Source: Tulasnella sp. 424
Lineage: Eukaryota; Basidiomycota; Agaricomycetes; Cantharellales; Tulasnellaceae
Direction: 5' to 3'
Assembly (NCBI GenBank): GCA_019633425.1
Contig: WSUB01000222.1
Location: 1-57,295 of the forward strand
Length of the DNA: 57,295 nt
The notes under the pieces are model-generated. The model saw only the letters and a list, made by a program, of their open reading frames with translations. It did not search any database and was not told the origin of the DNA. The translations under genes and the position numbers were made by a program. Below are positions 1-12,438 of this stretch, in pieces. The number at the start of each line of letters is the position of its first letter. Position 1 is the first letter of the stretch.

Positions 1-56
1 TACATCCTTACACGAAATTCCGGACGTTCCGTCTGTGAAATTCGAGGTGCCGCGGA

Positions 57-625
57 ACCTAGGCCCGGGTCGGCGGTACGCAGTGGATGTGACAGACATT
101 ATTCACCCGTCACGCTCACTCCCTGATTTATACACACGAATTATGATAGAGTATTACTCCAACTTAATACTACAGTATATAAATAGTCTCATAGGGATCT
201 CTAGAGACGGCGGTACGGCAACACCCGACAAATGCCGCCAAGCACGAGTTGGTTCGGCTAGTTGGCGGTTCCGAGCAAATCCTTCTGTAATTGCCTATAA
301 TAATAGGGAGCTTGTATTCACTTGCCTCTTAAACTCCACCCTATTAAGAATATCCTTGAATATCTGTCAGTGCCATGTTAAGAAGGTCTAGTGCTATCAC
401 CTGCGTGTGTGACATTCTCAGGGTCGTCGGGACTGCCATTTCGCGAATCCTGCTAATTCTTGCTTTAGAGATCCCTAGGAGACTATATATATATATTAGT
501 ATGAAGTTATGGTAATACTCTACCATAATCCATGTGTATAAATCAGGGGTTGAGTGTGATGTGTGAATAACGTCTGTCACATTTCGTCACGGCGCTCCTG
601 AAGGATACCGGTAGCCCCTAGGCTG
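57..625. repeat. Fold-back inverted repeat (MITE-like)
   Basis: Two arms of about 120 bases, 88-208 and 464-582, are reverse complements of each other with scattered mismatches and about 255 bases of unrelated spacer between them. Each arm starts at its outer end with TGTGACAGAC and carries the same order of blocks: a TTATTCAC stretch, TGATTTATACACA, and an inner TATATA-rich run followed by GGGATCTCTA. A weaker outward match, including CCTAGG at both ends, stretches the repeat to roughly 57-625. No convincing coding region lies inside, and I could not define a target-site duplication. The structure fits a small non-autonomous inverted-repeat element or a relic hairpin. It is separate from the coiled-coil elements to its right. 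Confidence 0.75.
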
Positions 626-2355
626 AAGTCGTCTATGTCGGCGCAATTACTCCTACAATGTAAATATATATCGATGCTTACATATATCAAACACTCTGTG
701 TACCATTCTATCGTTTAGAAGCGGTCGTTGAGGGTGATCGTCAATCGTGATTGTCAATCAGAGGTTGGCAATCGGAATTGGCGATCGTGACACAAACGGC
801 GCGCCATACGAAATGCGGTAACTAGAGCGTGCTGCCCTGTGGCTTCCAGAACCAACGACGCGTTCGTCGGTAAAGGAATATCGACTGGGCGAGTTCGAGG
901 CTAGAAGGTGACTGATTTATCGTTTATCAAGGCAATGCATTACCGGGCCCAGCCAATAGACCCTTCTACACCCTAGATGATCTTGTGAAAGGCAGCTCTT
1001 TGTATGGTCATCAAACTAGCCAAGGCAAGAGGCCCACGGACACAGTCGGACATCGCTGCACCGCTGTGGCCGATCTCGAAACGCGACGGATCTGCGGCTT
1101 CCTGCTCACAGCCGTGCTGACAGTTGTGGACGGGAAAGCGAAAGCGGACTATTCCCAACGCCCGCAACGTACAGCTCTAGTAGGCGCCTAAGTTAGATGG
1201 AACGCAGGCTACACCCCAAAATCCGACCATAGCCGAGCAACGACACAATCAGACAGGTGACAGGCACCTCTTCGTTGATCTTCATATGAGACTCTCTACG
1301 ATATTAGGACGAGTGAAGGTCCCTCAAGGCGGGTGAGCGACGGAGAGAGATGCTCAGGCTGCCGTCCGGACTTCGCGAACACCTTGGCGAAAGGTCGATC
1401 TAATGTAAACATGCCGAGTTTCGGGTAATATGGATGGATCAAGACATTGGTGGATAGCAATACTATCTGAAACGACGTCTCTTTGCTTAGAGAGCCCGAA
1501 GGGGCCGCGGGTGGTGACCAGCGGGGCGCGGCGATTGAAGAAACAGAATGGATTTTGGAAAGAAGTCGCAAGACACACTGCATGCGACGTCGTTTCAAGT
1601 CGACTACGTGTAGAACTTCAGACCTCGGAGAAGGGGTTAAATTGTCGCTTGGTCGGCGGAAAACGAGGGGACGTTTTGCCTCCGTTGTTTATATCTGTAC
1701 CTCTCTTGGGCGATCCCCAGCCCGATCTCACCCCTTCGAATCTCGTACCCTCTCATTCGACCCTGAGGCCTTTGCTCGTACACCGTATTTCGTGGTGCTG
1801 CGGAGAAAGTCGCAACTGGGCGCACGACCGACGTTCGGCATCGTTCGTTCGGTGAAAGAACAAGATACGACTGCTGTTGCTGGACGTAATCTCCCAGCTA
1901 GAAGACGTGCGGCGACAATGATCGGATGTGTAACATTGTTAGTGGATGGGCTGGGCCCAATCTACCTGGCGGTTGAGGAAGGAATCCTCGGTCAACTTGG
2001 GCACGGCTAGAGAGAAACACAAGACGCCTTCACCAGGCGAACCGACGCAGGAATGCTCAATCGTCCTTCCCAAACGATCAATAAATTAGCTTTAGGGCTT
2101 CACTAATGTACGCCAACGAAAGTCCAAGTGGTAAATCGAGAGGGATAGGGGAGAGTGAGGCGGTCCAAGATCTCGGATCGTTTTAGAATCAGACGTTCTG
2201 AGATCTGCAAGGGTCTGCCATTCGATCGGTGGCTGGAAATCAATAGCTTGGCAACGTAGGGCCCCACCGCGCTAGCTGGTAACGTATACCCCGATGCAAG
2301 GACAAGGCGGACTGCCGTATGACTCTTCGACGGCGAAAAGGTAGAAGGACTCGCC

Positions 2356-2363
2356 TATATAAA
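2356..2363 (+). promoter_or_regulatory. TATA box of coiled-coil gene copy 1
   Basis: TATATAAA about 140 bases before the start codon. The same motif in the same context (CGCC before it, about 150 bases from the ATG) is kept in all four copies, which supports a real RNA polymerase II core promoter. Confidence 0.65.
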
Positions 2364-2504
2364 GTCGCTCTGGGACACGGTACTGTTCTCGCAACTAAAG
2401 ACGTTCGTGCCCCCACTTGCCTTCTTTGCCTCGACACCTCCAATAGTTCCATCATCCTCTCATCCTCTATCTCTTTTATACTCACCTACCCATTCAATCT
2501 CGGC

Positions 2505-3449
2505 ATGTTCTTCAAGGTCTTTTCAAGCCTCTCGACCCGCAAGCCCGCGGGTCCTACCACCCCCTTGGACCAGCCGCCCTCAAAGCTTAGAGGAGCGGTT
2601 CAAAACATCCTCAAAGCTCTCAATTTGCGTCGTTCGACGCCTACGGTAATATCGAATTCGTGGCTTGAGTGTCCCTAGTTCGCGTCTAACTGATACCCTC
2701 CCCTCGTTTAGCACCCCTCGACTGGAACCAAAAACGCCAAGATCATCTTCACGTCTGCGGTCCCCTTAAACACTGCTACGCCCTCAACTACCGCTAGCTT
2801 GGCACCACTGGCTAGCATCTCACCTCTCTTCGCGACACAATACGCGGAGTCGGCCACCACACCGACAACCGCCCCTTATTCCCCCGACCCGATCACGGTC
2901 ACCAGAGAGAAGGGCGAGCTCGAGGCCGCCATCGCCCAACTCAAGCGTCAAAAGGCCCACCAAGCCCGGGTGCTTGACAAGCTGGACGACATGGTCTCGG
3001 CCGGCGTCGAGAAATTCCTCAGCCAGCGCGACGAGGAAGCCAAGGCTCGGAGACAGGCAGAAGAACGACTGGCGGCGGAGATCGTTCGTCGGAAGAGGGC
3101 CGAGGATTGGTTGGAGCAGGAGCAGGACCGGTGCTGGGACGTCGAGTACGAGGCGGGAAAGGTCTTCCGAGACCTGGAGGAGCTGAGGAAGAAGAAGGAG
3201 GCGCTTGAAAGGAAGATCGACGACCTGGAACGTCGTTCCGACTTCCTCGCTCCTGACCTGGTCCAGGAGGCGCTGGAGCGACTGGGATTCGCCCACGTTT
3301 GCGATCCCGACCAGTGCCCGATGCCTGGATCGTGCCTCCCTCTCTTCCTGGAGGAAGTATACACGAGCGTCGTACTACGTGACGCGGGGATAGCTGGAAG
3401 GTCAGCGGCCGGGTATTATACTTTCAACGACTCTGAAGATGAAGACTGA
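2505..3449 (+). CDS. Coiled-coil protein of the element, copy 1
   Basis: Family not recognised. Two exons, 2505-2645 and 2712-3449, separated by a 66-base intron with a CTAAC branch site and TTTAG acceptor; the spliced product is 292 aa. The N-terminus is basic and amphipathic (MFFKVFSSLSTRKP, then a Leu/Arg helix ending LNLRRSTP at about residue 45). A Ser/Thr/Pro-rich stretch covers about 48-110 and a long charged coiled coil about 111-222 (Lys/Arg/Glu heptads). A C-terminal segment has three cysteines (C244, C249, C255, pattern CDPxxCxMPGxC) and an acidic tail. The ATG is chosen because all four copies share it with the same upstream TATA box and the same splice sites. Intact frames in four copies suggest the protein was under constraint until recently. 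It might be a structural or nucleic-acid-binding protein of the element, but nothing in the sequence shows its role. Confidence 0.75.
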
Positions 3450-4518
3450 GTAGGTTCGTGTCCTTCCCTCCCTTCGAGTATGTCTTTGTCGTGATTGCTG
3501 ACCGAGCGCTCGTTCCCTTTCCACAGACTCGCTCAAGGTCTTCAAGCCCATTCGGACTCTTTTCTTTCCCCTCTTTCTCTTTTCTTCCTCTTTCCTTTGC
3601 CTCCTTTCCTTTCTCGTAGACTGTATTGGACTCTCTTTCCTCCCCCAGTAACTCGGTTTTGATTCGGCTCCAGCATCCCAAGCCTTCACGGACTTGCTTT
3701 CTCGTCTCCTTCTTCTCTTCTCGGTTCTCGTGTACTCTTTTCTTTGTTATTTCTGTCTTCTTCTGTGTTTCCTTGTATCCCGTCGAGCCTCGGTTTCTCA
3801 TTGATATTTATTCTCGTGATCCGGCAAGTGGTTTGTGTTTCCAATGTTATTCGGTTTCCTGGTTGGCCCTCGAGCATGAACTTGATTCGCTGAGTCTGAA
3901 GCCTGGAGTGCGCCTATCGAATCGTATCGATCGTTTCTGTCGATGATCATGAGAGGTGCTTCAACGAAGTGGGATTGCTTGACGGAGAAGGTTGGCAGGT
4001 TGGGCAGTCCGTTCAAACGCATTTGGGTGACGAGTCTCCACGTTGTTTCATCACGTCGCAGATGGATTCATTTCAAAAACGCACGCGTATGCATCGCACT
4101 TGTTCTAAGGGTCGTTCACAGATCGGCCGCAGTAAACCCATAGCAACGACCCCCGGTCATCGCCCCGGCTCGGTCTCGTTCATCACACAGCACTGGCAGA
4201 CGCTCAACCTTATATGCAAAGTCGTTTTGAAGAAAGAGAAAGTCGGTGAATAGCCAATTGCGCAAGCGCGCTTCCCTCGTGGCAAAGTAAAAAGCGTAAT
4301 TCCTTCACATCGGGTCAAAAAAGGAACGGAGATTCGACGCTCCGCAATCGAGACTCCAGGGGAAGTGGCTGCTCCTCGTGGATGGGGTTGTGGCCCATTG
4401 CGTGATGCATGTAATTTCATCGTGCCAAACAAGACGAGCGGGGACGTCGTTGTGTGCTGGCGTAAGGAAAGAGACATTGGACAGTCAGGGTCGCATCCCT
4501 TGTCCTTGTGCCTTGTGC

Positions 4519-5133
4519 GGTGTTTGTCATCCAACAACGTCCAACGCTTTGACCGCGATCAAGACAACAGAGAAGACGGCAATATGTTGGATCCGAAATG
4601 CGTCTACATATATAGAGAACATTCTGTGGTCTTCGTCCAAGTTCCGCGACGAGACAGCAGGCCGGTGGAACGGGGGTAAAGGTTTGAAACTCCGCTTGTA
4701 AATCGGGCACTGCGCACTATCCGTGAAAACCCCTTCCCATTCATCCACTGATCCCACTCACTCCCATTGTGCAGCCTTCGAGTTCACTCCTATCCTCGAT
4801 CGTGCACTCTAATTCCCTGTATACATAGCATCACCCCCCCCCCCCCCAAACTCTTTCTATTCTCATCCAAGACGCAGTCCCATTGATAGAAGAAGGAAGT
4901 CAGCAACCACTCTGCATCTTCCGGGAGTATGATGGACGACATCCGGTACTCTCATCCGCTGCCGTGACGGCGGCCATCTCCACCATAACGAGCTGGTCTC
5001 TAAGAAATTCTATCGCTTGCTTTCTTCTCGTCTCTCGTTTTCTCCCCACTCCACTTCCAACTGCCAGCGAAATTTTGCGTCGTATGGACAACCCATGGAC
5101 TATAACATCAATTCCAACTAAGAAGACATACAG
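4519..5133 (+). pseudogene. Broken ags1 promoter and 5' end, fragment 1
   Basis: This stretch aligns with 18806-19461, the promoter, leader and first ~66 codons of the intact ags1 gene. The shared landmarks, in order, are a TATATAGAGA box, a GAAACTCCGCTT block, the leader, ATGGACGACAT (4932 here, 19261 in the gene), the signal-peptide region and the TATAACATCAATTCCAAC motif. The frame is ruined by small indels and stops, and similarity ends near 5133, where the gag-like segment begins. A run of 14 C residues sits at 4834-4847. Fragments 1 and 2 share changes that the real gene lacks, so they were probably duplicated after the first one decayed. Confidence 0.8.
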
Positions 5134-5529
5134 GTCTTTAACGAGCAATAAGAACAATAATCGACGGCTAGAGCCGGCCCCCGAGAACCGCTGCGTAAAT
5201 TTGGAAGTAGTGCCAAGATAGAATGCCCGGTCACAGTGCTTGGTAGTGCTTCCAACATATTTTAGCATCTCCTTTGCTATATCTAACAACCCGTGTTTAC
5301 ATCAATGAACACCTTGTGCATCCGCAGCGAAAATCAAACTCTCGCATGATACAGATTAAGCAACTAATCCATGGATGCATACCAAACAAACTGAAAAAAT
5401 TACTGCCTCCGAGTTGATAAACGACCCGGATTAAGAGTCTAGTTTGCACAGGTACAACACCCCGATACGTCGAATCTTTAGAGCGGCGCAAACACCAGAC
5501 GCTACAAAAGACATAAGCATACGTGGTCA

Positions 5530-7878
5530 GAGTAAGCTCGGACCTGAAGCCCACGCGACGCGACCGTATCCACTCACTGCCTTAACCTCATCCCGACTGA
5601 GTTGGGTGTTCCGTGTGGGATCATCTTGCCGAAGTGAAGTGTTGGGCTTAACAAAGCGGACCGAAGTACCAGAGGTCTCGAGATGGACCTGTGTAGTCTT
5701 GAAATCGTCTCTCCTGTTGTATATACCGCGACTATCACGGGAGTTAAGATCATATGCTACGCGTTCCCGCCATCGCATCAACGTCAACGATATTTCCAAG
5801 AGAATGTCAGCCTATTCGAACCTAACAAGCGGGCTAGTCAGGTTAAACGGACCGACGAGAGATGCCTCAAGTGAGCCATCGGGCAACACGTTCCATATTT
5901 TTGAGACCTCATGGTAGCCCCTGTCATCCTGATTGATTGCCGTCACTCCATCCATGACGCGAAGTTCGTATTCGCTAAAATTAGACGCCAAGTTAGCTAT
6001 GCACTTATCGATATGTCTAGTCTGAAGAACTCAACGGAAGGCTCGTCCATGAATAACGAAGAGAAAGATCCCGAGAGTTATTTCTGGCGTTCTAGCGGAA
6101 TCCGTGAGATATTTTGCGGACCATACACCTGGCGAAACACCCTACCAGACATCCAATTGGGTGCGGTTCGGTTGATGGTATAAAGCAAACAACAAGGGCC
6201 TCTTGACGATCTACTGTGGTATCAAGTTGGTCGTAATGTTGGATAGACAACGATCCGATTGAGCTGTTGCTGTATGTAGGGAGTCGTCCCCGCGATACGT
6301 ATTGTGGGCTGGGCGTTCCATCCTCAACGACGACGCGAAGTATTCCGAGCTGCCTCCCCAGAATAGCGGGGTCAAACGCACGGTCATTTGGAGGAACAAC
6401 CTGCTGTGTCCTGATCTCCGCTGTCTGTATCCCATTTTGGGCGTTCTGTTGTAAACCCAAAACCTGGTCAGAGGGGAGAATCGCGGTTGAAGCACTGGAG
6501 CTGAATGTTGTTTCAGACCTGTGCGTGGAACAGGAAATACGTCACGTGGTATGCCGCAAAGGACCGGCGTTGGATATGGACTCACCAGGTGGGCGTCGCG
6601 GCTTCCACTTCCGGAGGCCCCTCGACCAGAGGATATTGATCAAACAGTGCCTCGACAAAGAGATACCAGTCATTCTGTTTGGACGGATCGAGTCGTGCAA
6701 ACCACCGCAGAGCCCTATGCCGCAGTCGACTTCTAGCGAAAAGAAGCATTCGCTCTCGATCCCGGGACCACCCTTCCGTGAATGCAAGCTCTTCTATTGT
6801 CGCTATGAACTCTTCACACTCGTTCCCATCGATGCCTCGGAAAAATATTTCAGACACTCCTACCAAAATAACCAAGTGGTGTCAAAGGACGACAGCCACA
6901 ATTTCGTAGGCACTGTTGTATCGGTGTTGCTTACTTTCAGCACTCGTCATACTGAGAGTCGACTCTGTGCTTATGCAGACGCTTTAGGCCAAAGAGCAAG
7001 TCCTCGGTCGAGGGGAGGAAGGGTTGGAACGTGTACGTCAGGCACACGGCCGGCGTCTTCCGGTGTAATCAGGCACGTTATTGATATTCCGCGGCGAATG
7101 CCCAGGCTTACCTTTGCCCATATATCTTTTACCAGCGACATCCGATACTCCTTCTTTAACCTCCGGCAACGCGCGATTGCCCACGAGGACGGCAATAGCT
7201 CAAACCCCACCCGTCAAAGCTGCCTCCTCTAAGTCACGCAGGCTCGACGCCGCCTTCGAAACCGTCGCTCAAGCCGTAGATGATATGGCTCAAAATATCT
7301 AGCGGCGATATCTCTGGTCCTGGAATTAGGTCTCGGCCACACGTTCTCCAAACTTCAATGGTAAACTGATGAGCCATCTTGCTCTCGAATCATTGCTCTT
7401 TCAACTTTACACCACCACACCCTGGAGGGTGATAGAAATGAGTTACCATTAATCGATTGATAAGCATACTCCAGATGAAAAACAAATGCTATAACGGCAA
7501 CTTGTGCTAACATTGCTCTGGGCGGGGCACGGTTACGGTTTGGCCCGAAAAGGGGGCATCTATGCAAATCCCGACAAGAGTTCGGTGGTATTCAACCAAG
7601 CGCAGTATTGATTATCAGCTGTAGGAGCTGATTTCAAGGCATCGGTAAGCCGTTGAAGAAACCAGCTCTCGATCCATCTGCGCCCTCTCCACCTGGTGGG
7701 AGATAGATTCGATTACGCTCGTAAGCTCTTGATCTGGGTACTCTGTGAAGCATCGTTTCTTCACCTTCGCAGAGGCCCGCTGTTGGTTTGGGGGTTTGTT
7801 GCTCTCTTCGTTCAAAACTCTCCCGCATGCTGCAACGACGGAAGGAGAATAAGTTAACAGCGTCTCCCAATGGCGCAT
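5530..7878 (-). pseudogene. Decayed gag-like gene, copy 1
   Basis: Read on the minus strand, fragments of one long protein appear in several frames. Near 7860-7640 there is an N-terminal coiled region (VVAACGRVLNEESN, then VIESISHQVERAQMDREL). Near 6875-6582 there is a capsid-like module (GNECEEFI, ALRWFARLD, LFVEALFDQYP). Near 6460-6090 and 5990-5530 are two C-terminal beta-rich segments (KIWNVLPDGSLEASLVGP). This layout resembles gag-derived host genes I recall as repeated in Agaricomycete genomes. Frameshifts and stops break it throughout. Its 5' end abuts the next coiled-coil core and its 3' end abuts the ags1 fragment, so it travels as part of the tandem period. The plus-strand open frame over 6267-7232 is antisense to it and is not a gene. 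Confidence 0.5.
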
Positions 7879-9634
7879 TCACAGTTACGGAACTCGACCC
7901 GGCGGACACGAAATGTGGAGATTGGAGCGTGCCGCCGTGTAGCTTCCGAAACCAACGACGTGTTCGTTAGTAAAGGAATCTCAACTGGGCGAGTTCGAGC
8001 CTAGAAGGCAACTGGTTTATTGCTGATCAAGGCCATGCTTGTGATCATTATTACCGTGCCCAGCCAAGAAATTCCCCTACCCCCTAAATAACTCGGTCAA
8101 GGGAAGCGTCTTTATATGGTCATCAAACCAGCCAGGACAGAAGGTTCATGGATGCGGTCGGACGTCCATCGTTGCATCACCGTGGCTGATCTCAAAACGC
8201 GGCGAATCTACAGCTTCCCACCCATAGCTCGCGTTGACAGCGGTGGAGTAAACGCTTGATTGCGATTGTTCCCTGGTCCTTGACAGCGTAACTGTTCATA
8301 GTTCAAACTTCTAAGGGCTCCACCGAATTGCCGCCCTCTTACAACAAACTCAGCAGGCTTTGCATTTTCCTCTTACCCCTCACATTGGCGGGAGTATATA
8401 AAGGGCGGAAGGTCCATATACTCAACCATTATACGACCTCGCCTTCTTGTGGAATTTTCCGAACGCAGGTTAATGGCGATATGTTCGAAGGCCATCCGGC
8501 TTTGGGGGACAGGGCATACTTTGACGAATTTCGGCGATATACAGAAGTCGGCGACTGAAAGTGGTGGATGGCAAATCGAAAACGGAATTATTCCGACGCC
8601 GGCAACGTACAGTTCTAGTGGGGGCCTAAGTCGGATGGGATGCAGGCAGGACCCCAAATCCCGACCATCGCCAAGCAACGACGATGACGACAACGATCAG
8701 ACAGGCGCCTCTTCGTTGATCGTTTTGCAAGACTCTCTACAATTTTAGGACTGAAGGTCCCTCAAGGCGGATGAGCGACGGGGAGAAATGCTCAGGCTGC
8801 CGTCCGGACGCGGGGCGCGGCGATTGAGGAATCAGAATGGATTTTGGAAAAAAGTCGAAAGACACACTGCATGCGACGTCGTTTCAGGTCGAAGACATGT
8901 AGGGTTCAGACCTCGGCGGAGGGGTTTGGTCGGCGGAAAACGAGGGGACGTTTTGCCCCCGTCGTTTATATATGTACCTCCCTCGGGCGATCTCCAGCCC
9001 GATATCACCCCTTCGAATCTCGTACCCTCTCAGTCGACCCTGAAGCCTTTCTTCGTACACTTTATCTCGCGGTGCTGCGGAAAAAGTTGCAACTGGGTGC
9101 ACGACCGACGTTCGGCATCGTTCGGTGAAGGAACAAGTTACTATTGCTGTTGCTGGACATGATCTCCCAGCTAGAAGACGTACAGCGACGATGATCGAAT
9201 GTGTAACACTGTTAGTGGACGGGCTGTGTTCAAACTGGCTGGCAGTCGAGGAAGGAAGCCTCGGTTAACTTGGGCACGGCTCGAGCGAAACACAAGCCGC
9301 CTTCACCAGGCGAACCGCCGCAGCAATGCTCAATCGTCCTTCCCAGACGATCCATAAAATAGCTTTAGGGCTTCACCAAAGTACGCCAACGAAGGTCTAA
9401 GTGGTAAATCGAAAGGGATAGGGGAGAATGAGGCGGTCCACGATCTCGGGTCGTTTTAGAATCAGACGTTCTGAGATCTGCAAGGGTCTGCCATTCGATC
9501 GGTGACTTGAAATCAATAGCTTGGCAACGTAGGGCCCCACCGCAATAGTACTAGCTGGTAAATTATATCCCGATGCAAGGACAAGGCGGACTGCCGTATG
9601 ACTCTTCGACGGCGAAAAGGTAGAAGGACTCGCC

Positions 9635-9642
9635 TATATAAA
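9635..9642 (+). promoter_or_regulatory. TATA box of coiled-coil gene copy 2
   Basis: TATATAAA in the same context as in the other copies, about 148 bases before the start codon. Confidence 0.65.
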
Positions 9643-9782
9643 GGCGCTCTGGGACACGTACTATTCTCGCAACTTAAGACGTTCGTGCCCCCACTTGACT
9701 TCTTTGCCTCGACACCTCCAATAGTTCCATCATCCTCTCATCCTCTATCTCTTTTATACTCACCTACCCATTCAACCCCGGC

Positions 9783-10793
9783 ATGTTCTTCAAGGTCTTT
9801 TCAAGCCTCTCGACCCGCAAGCCCGCGGGTCCTACCACCCCCTTCGACCAGCCGCCCTCAAAGCTCAGAGGAGCAGTTCAAAGCATCCTCAAAGCTTTCA
9901 ATTTGCGTCGTTCGACGCCTACGGTAATTTCGAATTCGTGGCTTGAGTGTCCCTAGTTCGCGTCTAACTGATACCCTCCCCTCGTTTAGCACCCCTCGAC
10001 TGGAACCAAAAACGCCAAGATTATCATCACGTCTGCGGTCCCTTTGAAGACTGCTACGCCCTCAACTACCGCTAGCTTGGCACCACTGGCTAGCATCTCA
10101 CCTCTCTTCGCGGCGCAATACGCGAAGGAGGCCACCACACCCACCTATTCCCCCGACCTAAGCAGAGAGAAGGGCGAGCTCGAGGCCGCCATCGCCCAAC
10201 TCAAACGTCAAGAGGCCCACCAAGCCCGGGTCCTTGAAAAGCTCGAAGACATGGTCTCAGCCGGCGTCGAGAAATTCCTCAGCCAGCGCGACGCAGAAGC
10301 CGAGGCTCGGAGACAGGCAGAAGAACGACTGGCGGCGGAGATCGTTCGTCGGAAGAGGGCCGAGGATTGGTTGGAGCAGGAGCAGGACCGGTGCTGGGAC
10401 GCCGAGTACGAGGCGGGAAAGGTCTTCCGAGACCTGGAGGAGCTGAGGAAGAAAAAGGAAGCAATTGAAAGGAAGATCGACGAGCTGGAACGTCGTTCAG
10501 ACTTCCTCGCTCCTGACTTGGTCCAGGAGGCGCTGGAGCGACTGGGATTCGCCCACGTTTGCGATCCAGAGCATTGTACCATGCCTGGATATTGCCTCCC
10601 TCTATTCCTGGAGGAGGTGTACGCGCAGACCATGCGCGACTCGGGACGGGCGGGACGGGCAGCCGCCTCGGACGAGGAACCCAATGAGGATTCGGTGGTA
10701 TGGTATAAGAGGGGTGGCCTGAATCGCGGCTCTCTGTTCGGTTCGGACGATAGCTGTTGGGACGACTTTTATCCCCCGGGGCCTCGATATTAG
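9783..10793 (+). CDS. Coiled-coil protein of the element, copy 2
   Basis: Exons 9783-9923 and 9990-10793 with the same 66-base intron position as copy 1; spliced product 314 aa. The N-terminal amphipathic segment and the coiled coil are close to copy 1. After the CxMPGxC cysteine segment the C-terminus is different and longer: instead of the short acidic FNDSEDED-type tail it continues through DEEPNEDS and ends DFYPPGPRY. The swap sits at a sharp point after LFLEEVY, so it looks like replacement or a local rearrangement rather than gradual drift. Function unknown. Confidence 0.73.
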
Positions 10794-11852
10794 GTTCGTG
10801 TTCCTTCCCTCCTTTAGAGCGACCGGTCGACTACGTCTTTGTCGCTGGCCGAGCGCTCGTTCCCTTTCCACAGCCTCGCTCAAGGTCTTCAAGCCCATTC
10901 GGACTCTTTTCTTTCACCTCTTTCTCTTTTCCTTGTCTTCTTCTTCCTCTTTCCTTTGCCTTCTTTCCTTTCTCGTAGACTGTATATATTGGACTCTTTT
11001 TCCGCCCCCAGTAACTTGGTTTTGATTCGGCTCCAACATCCCAAGCCTTCACGGACTTGCTTTCTCGTCTCCTTCTTCTCTTCTCGGTTCTCGTGTACTC
11101 TTTTCTTTTTTCTTTCTGTCTTCTTCTGTGTTTCCTTGTACCCCATCGAGCCTTGGCTTCTCATTGATATTTATTCTCGTGATCCGGCAAGTGGTTTGTG
11201 TTTCCAATATTATTCTGTTTCCTGGTTGGCCCTCGAGCATGAACTTGATTCGCTGAGTCTGAAGCCTTGGAGTGCGCCTATTGATCGTTTCTGTTGATGA
11301 TCGTGAGAGGTCCGAAGTGGGATTGCTTGACGGAGAAGGTCGGCAGGTAGGGCAGTCCGTTCAAACGCATTTGGGTGACGAGTCTCCACGTTGTTTCGTC
11401 ACGTCGCAGATGGATTCATTTCAAAACGCGTCTGCGTCGCACTTGTTCTAAGGGTCGTTCACAGATCGGCCGCAGTAAACCCATGGCAATGACCACCGGT
11501 CATCGCCCCGGCTCGGTCTCGTTCATCACACAGCACTGGCAGACGCTCAACCTTATATGTAAAGTCGTTTTTAAGAAAGAGAAAGTCGGTGAATACCCAA
11601 TTGCGCAAGCGTGCTTCCCTCGTGGCAAAGCAAAAAGCGTCATTCCTTCACATCGGGTCAAAAAAGATTCGAACCTTTGCAATCGAGACTCCAGGGAAGT
11701 GGCTGCTGCTCGTGGATGGGGTTGTGTCCCGTTGCGTGATGCATGGAATTTCATCGTGCCAAACAAGACGAGCGGGGGCGTCGTTGTGCGCTGGCGTCAG
11801 GGAAGAGACATTGGACAGTCAGGGTCGCATCCCTTGTCCTTGTGCCTTGTGC

Positions 11853-12438
11853 GGTGTTTGTCATCCAACAACGTTCAACGCTTTGACCGCGATCAAGACG
11901 ACAGAGAAGACAACAATATGTTGGATCTGAAATGGGTCTAGAGAGGACATTGTGTGGTTTTCGTCCAAGTTCCGCGACGAGACAGCAGGCCAGTGGAACC
12001 TGAGTTAAGATTTGAAACTCCGCTTGTATATTGAGCAGTGCGATCCCGTGAACACCCTCCCCACTCATTCCCACCCTGCAACCTTAGAGTTCGCTCCTCT
12101 CCTCAATCGTGCACTCTCATTCCCTGTATACGTAGCATCACTCTCCCCCAAACTCTTTCTATTCTCATCTAAGACGCAGTCTCATTTATAGAAAAAGAAA
12201 GTCAGCAACCACTCTGCATCTTCCAGGAGTATGATAGACGACATGCAGTACTCTCATCCCCCGCCGTGATGGCGGCCATCTCCACCATCACCAGCGGGTC
12301 TCTAAGACCTACTATCGCTCGCTGTCTTCTCGTCTCTCATTTTCTCGCCACTTTACTCCTGACTGCCAGCGCAAAATTGTGTCGTATGGACAACCCACAG
12401 ACTATAACATTAATTCCAACCAAGAAAACACACAAACC
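11853..12438 (+). pseudogene. Broken ags1 promoter and 5' end, fragment 2
   Basis: Second truncated copy of the ags1 promoter plus the first ~66 codons, lying just after coiled-coil core 2. The position matching the ags1 start codon reads ATA. The signal-peptide frame is broken, and similarity stops after the AACATTAATTCCAACCAA motif. It is more like fragment 1 than like the intact gene, which supports duplication of the whole 7.1 kb period. No product is expected. Confidence 0.8.

Larger units (their letters stand above)
807..4518 (+). mobile_element. Coiled-coil element core, copy 1
   Basis: First of four long related cores. Homology among the copies starts abruptly at the (C/T)ACGAAATGCGG-type left edge and ends at the right edge CCTTG(T/C)GC, with unrelated DNA outside copy 1 on the left. 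The order is: about 1.5 kb of non-coding DNA, a TATA box, the two-exon coiled-coil gene, then about 1 kb of pyrimidine-rich downstream DNA with a conserved TTGCGCAAGCGCGC block (4258-4271). Copy 1 lacks a 321-base segment present in copies 2 and 4; the junction is near 1126-1130 (GTGGA). I see no terminal inverted repeats, transposase or reverse transcriptase. Calling it mobile is an inference from its presence at two loci. Confidence 0.6.
7907..11852 (+). mobile_element. Coiled-coil element core, copy 2
   Basis: Same order and same edges as copy 1, starting 7100 bases further on. It keeps the segment between 8242 and 8563 that copies 1 and 3 have lost. That segment has its own TATATAAA box (about 8395) and is also present in copy 4. 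Short frames there, including one ending in DRAYFDEFRR, are similar in copies 2 and 4, but I cannot show they are genes. The conserved TTGCGCAA block is at 11601-11608. The right edge passes directly into ags1 fragment 2. Confidence 0.6.

Noticed and set aside
1483..2010. A 175-codon open frame in the front part of core 1, similar to one in core 4
   Set aside because: It is interrupted by stops in cores 2 and 3, overlaps another long open frame, and spans TATA-like DNA. Shared non-coding sequence explains the similarity.
4834..4847. The run of 14 C residues as a functional site
   Set aside because: It occurs only in ags1 fragment 1 and not in the intact promoter, so slippage is the simplest explanation.
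6267..7232. A 321-codon plus-strand open frame
   Set aside because: It lies antisense to the gag-like gene, whose own motifs are on the minus strand, and the matching part of unit 2 is not open.
8328..8558. A small gene after the TATA box in the segment kept only in cores 2 and 4
   Set aside because: A frame ending DRAYFDEFRR is present in both, but replacement changes are as common as silent ones and the two starts do not match.
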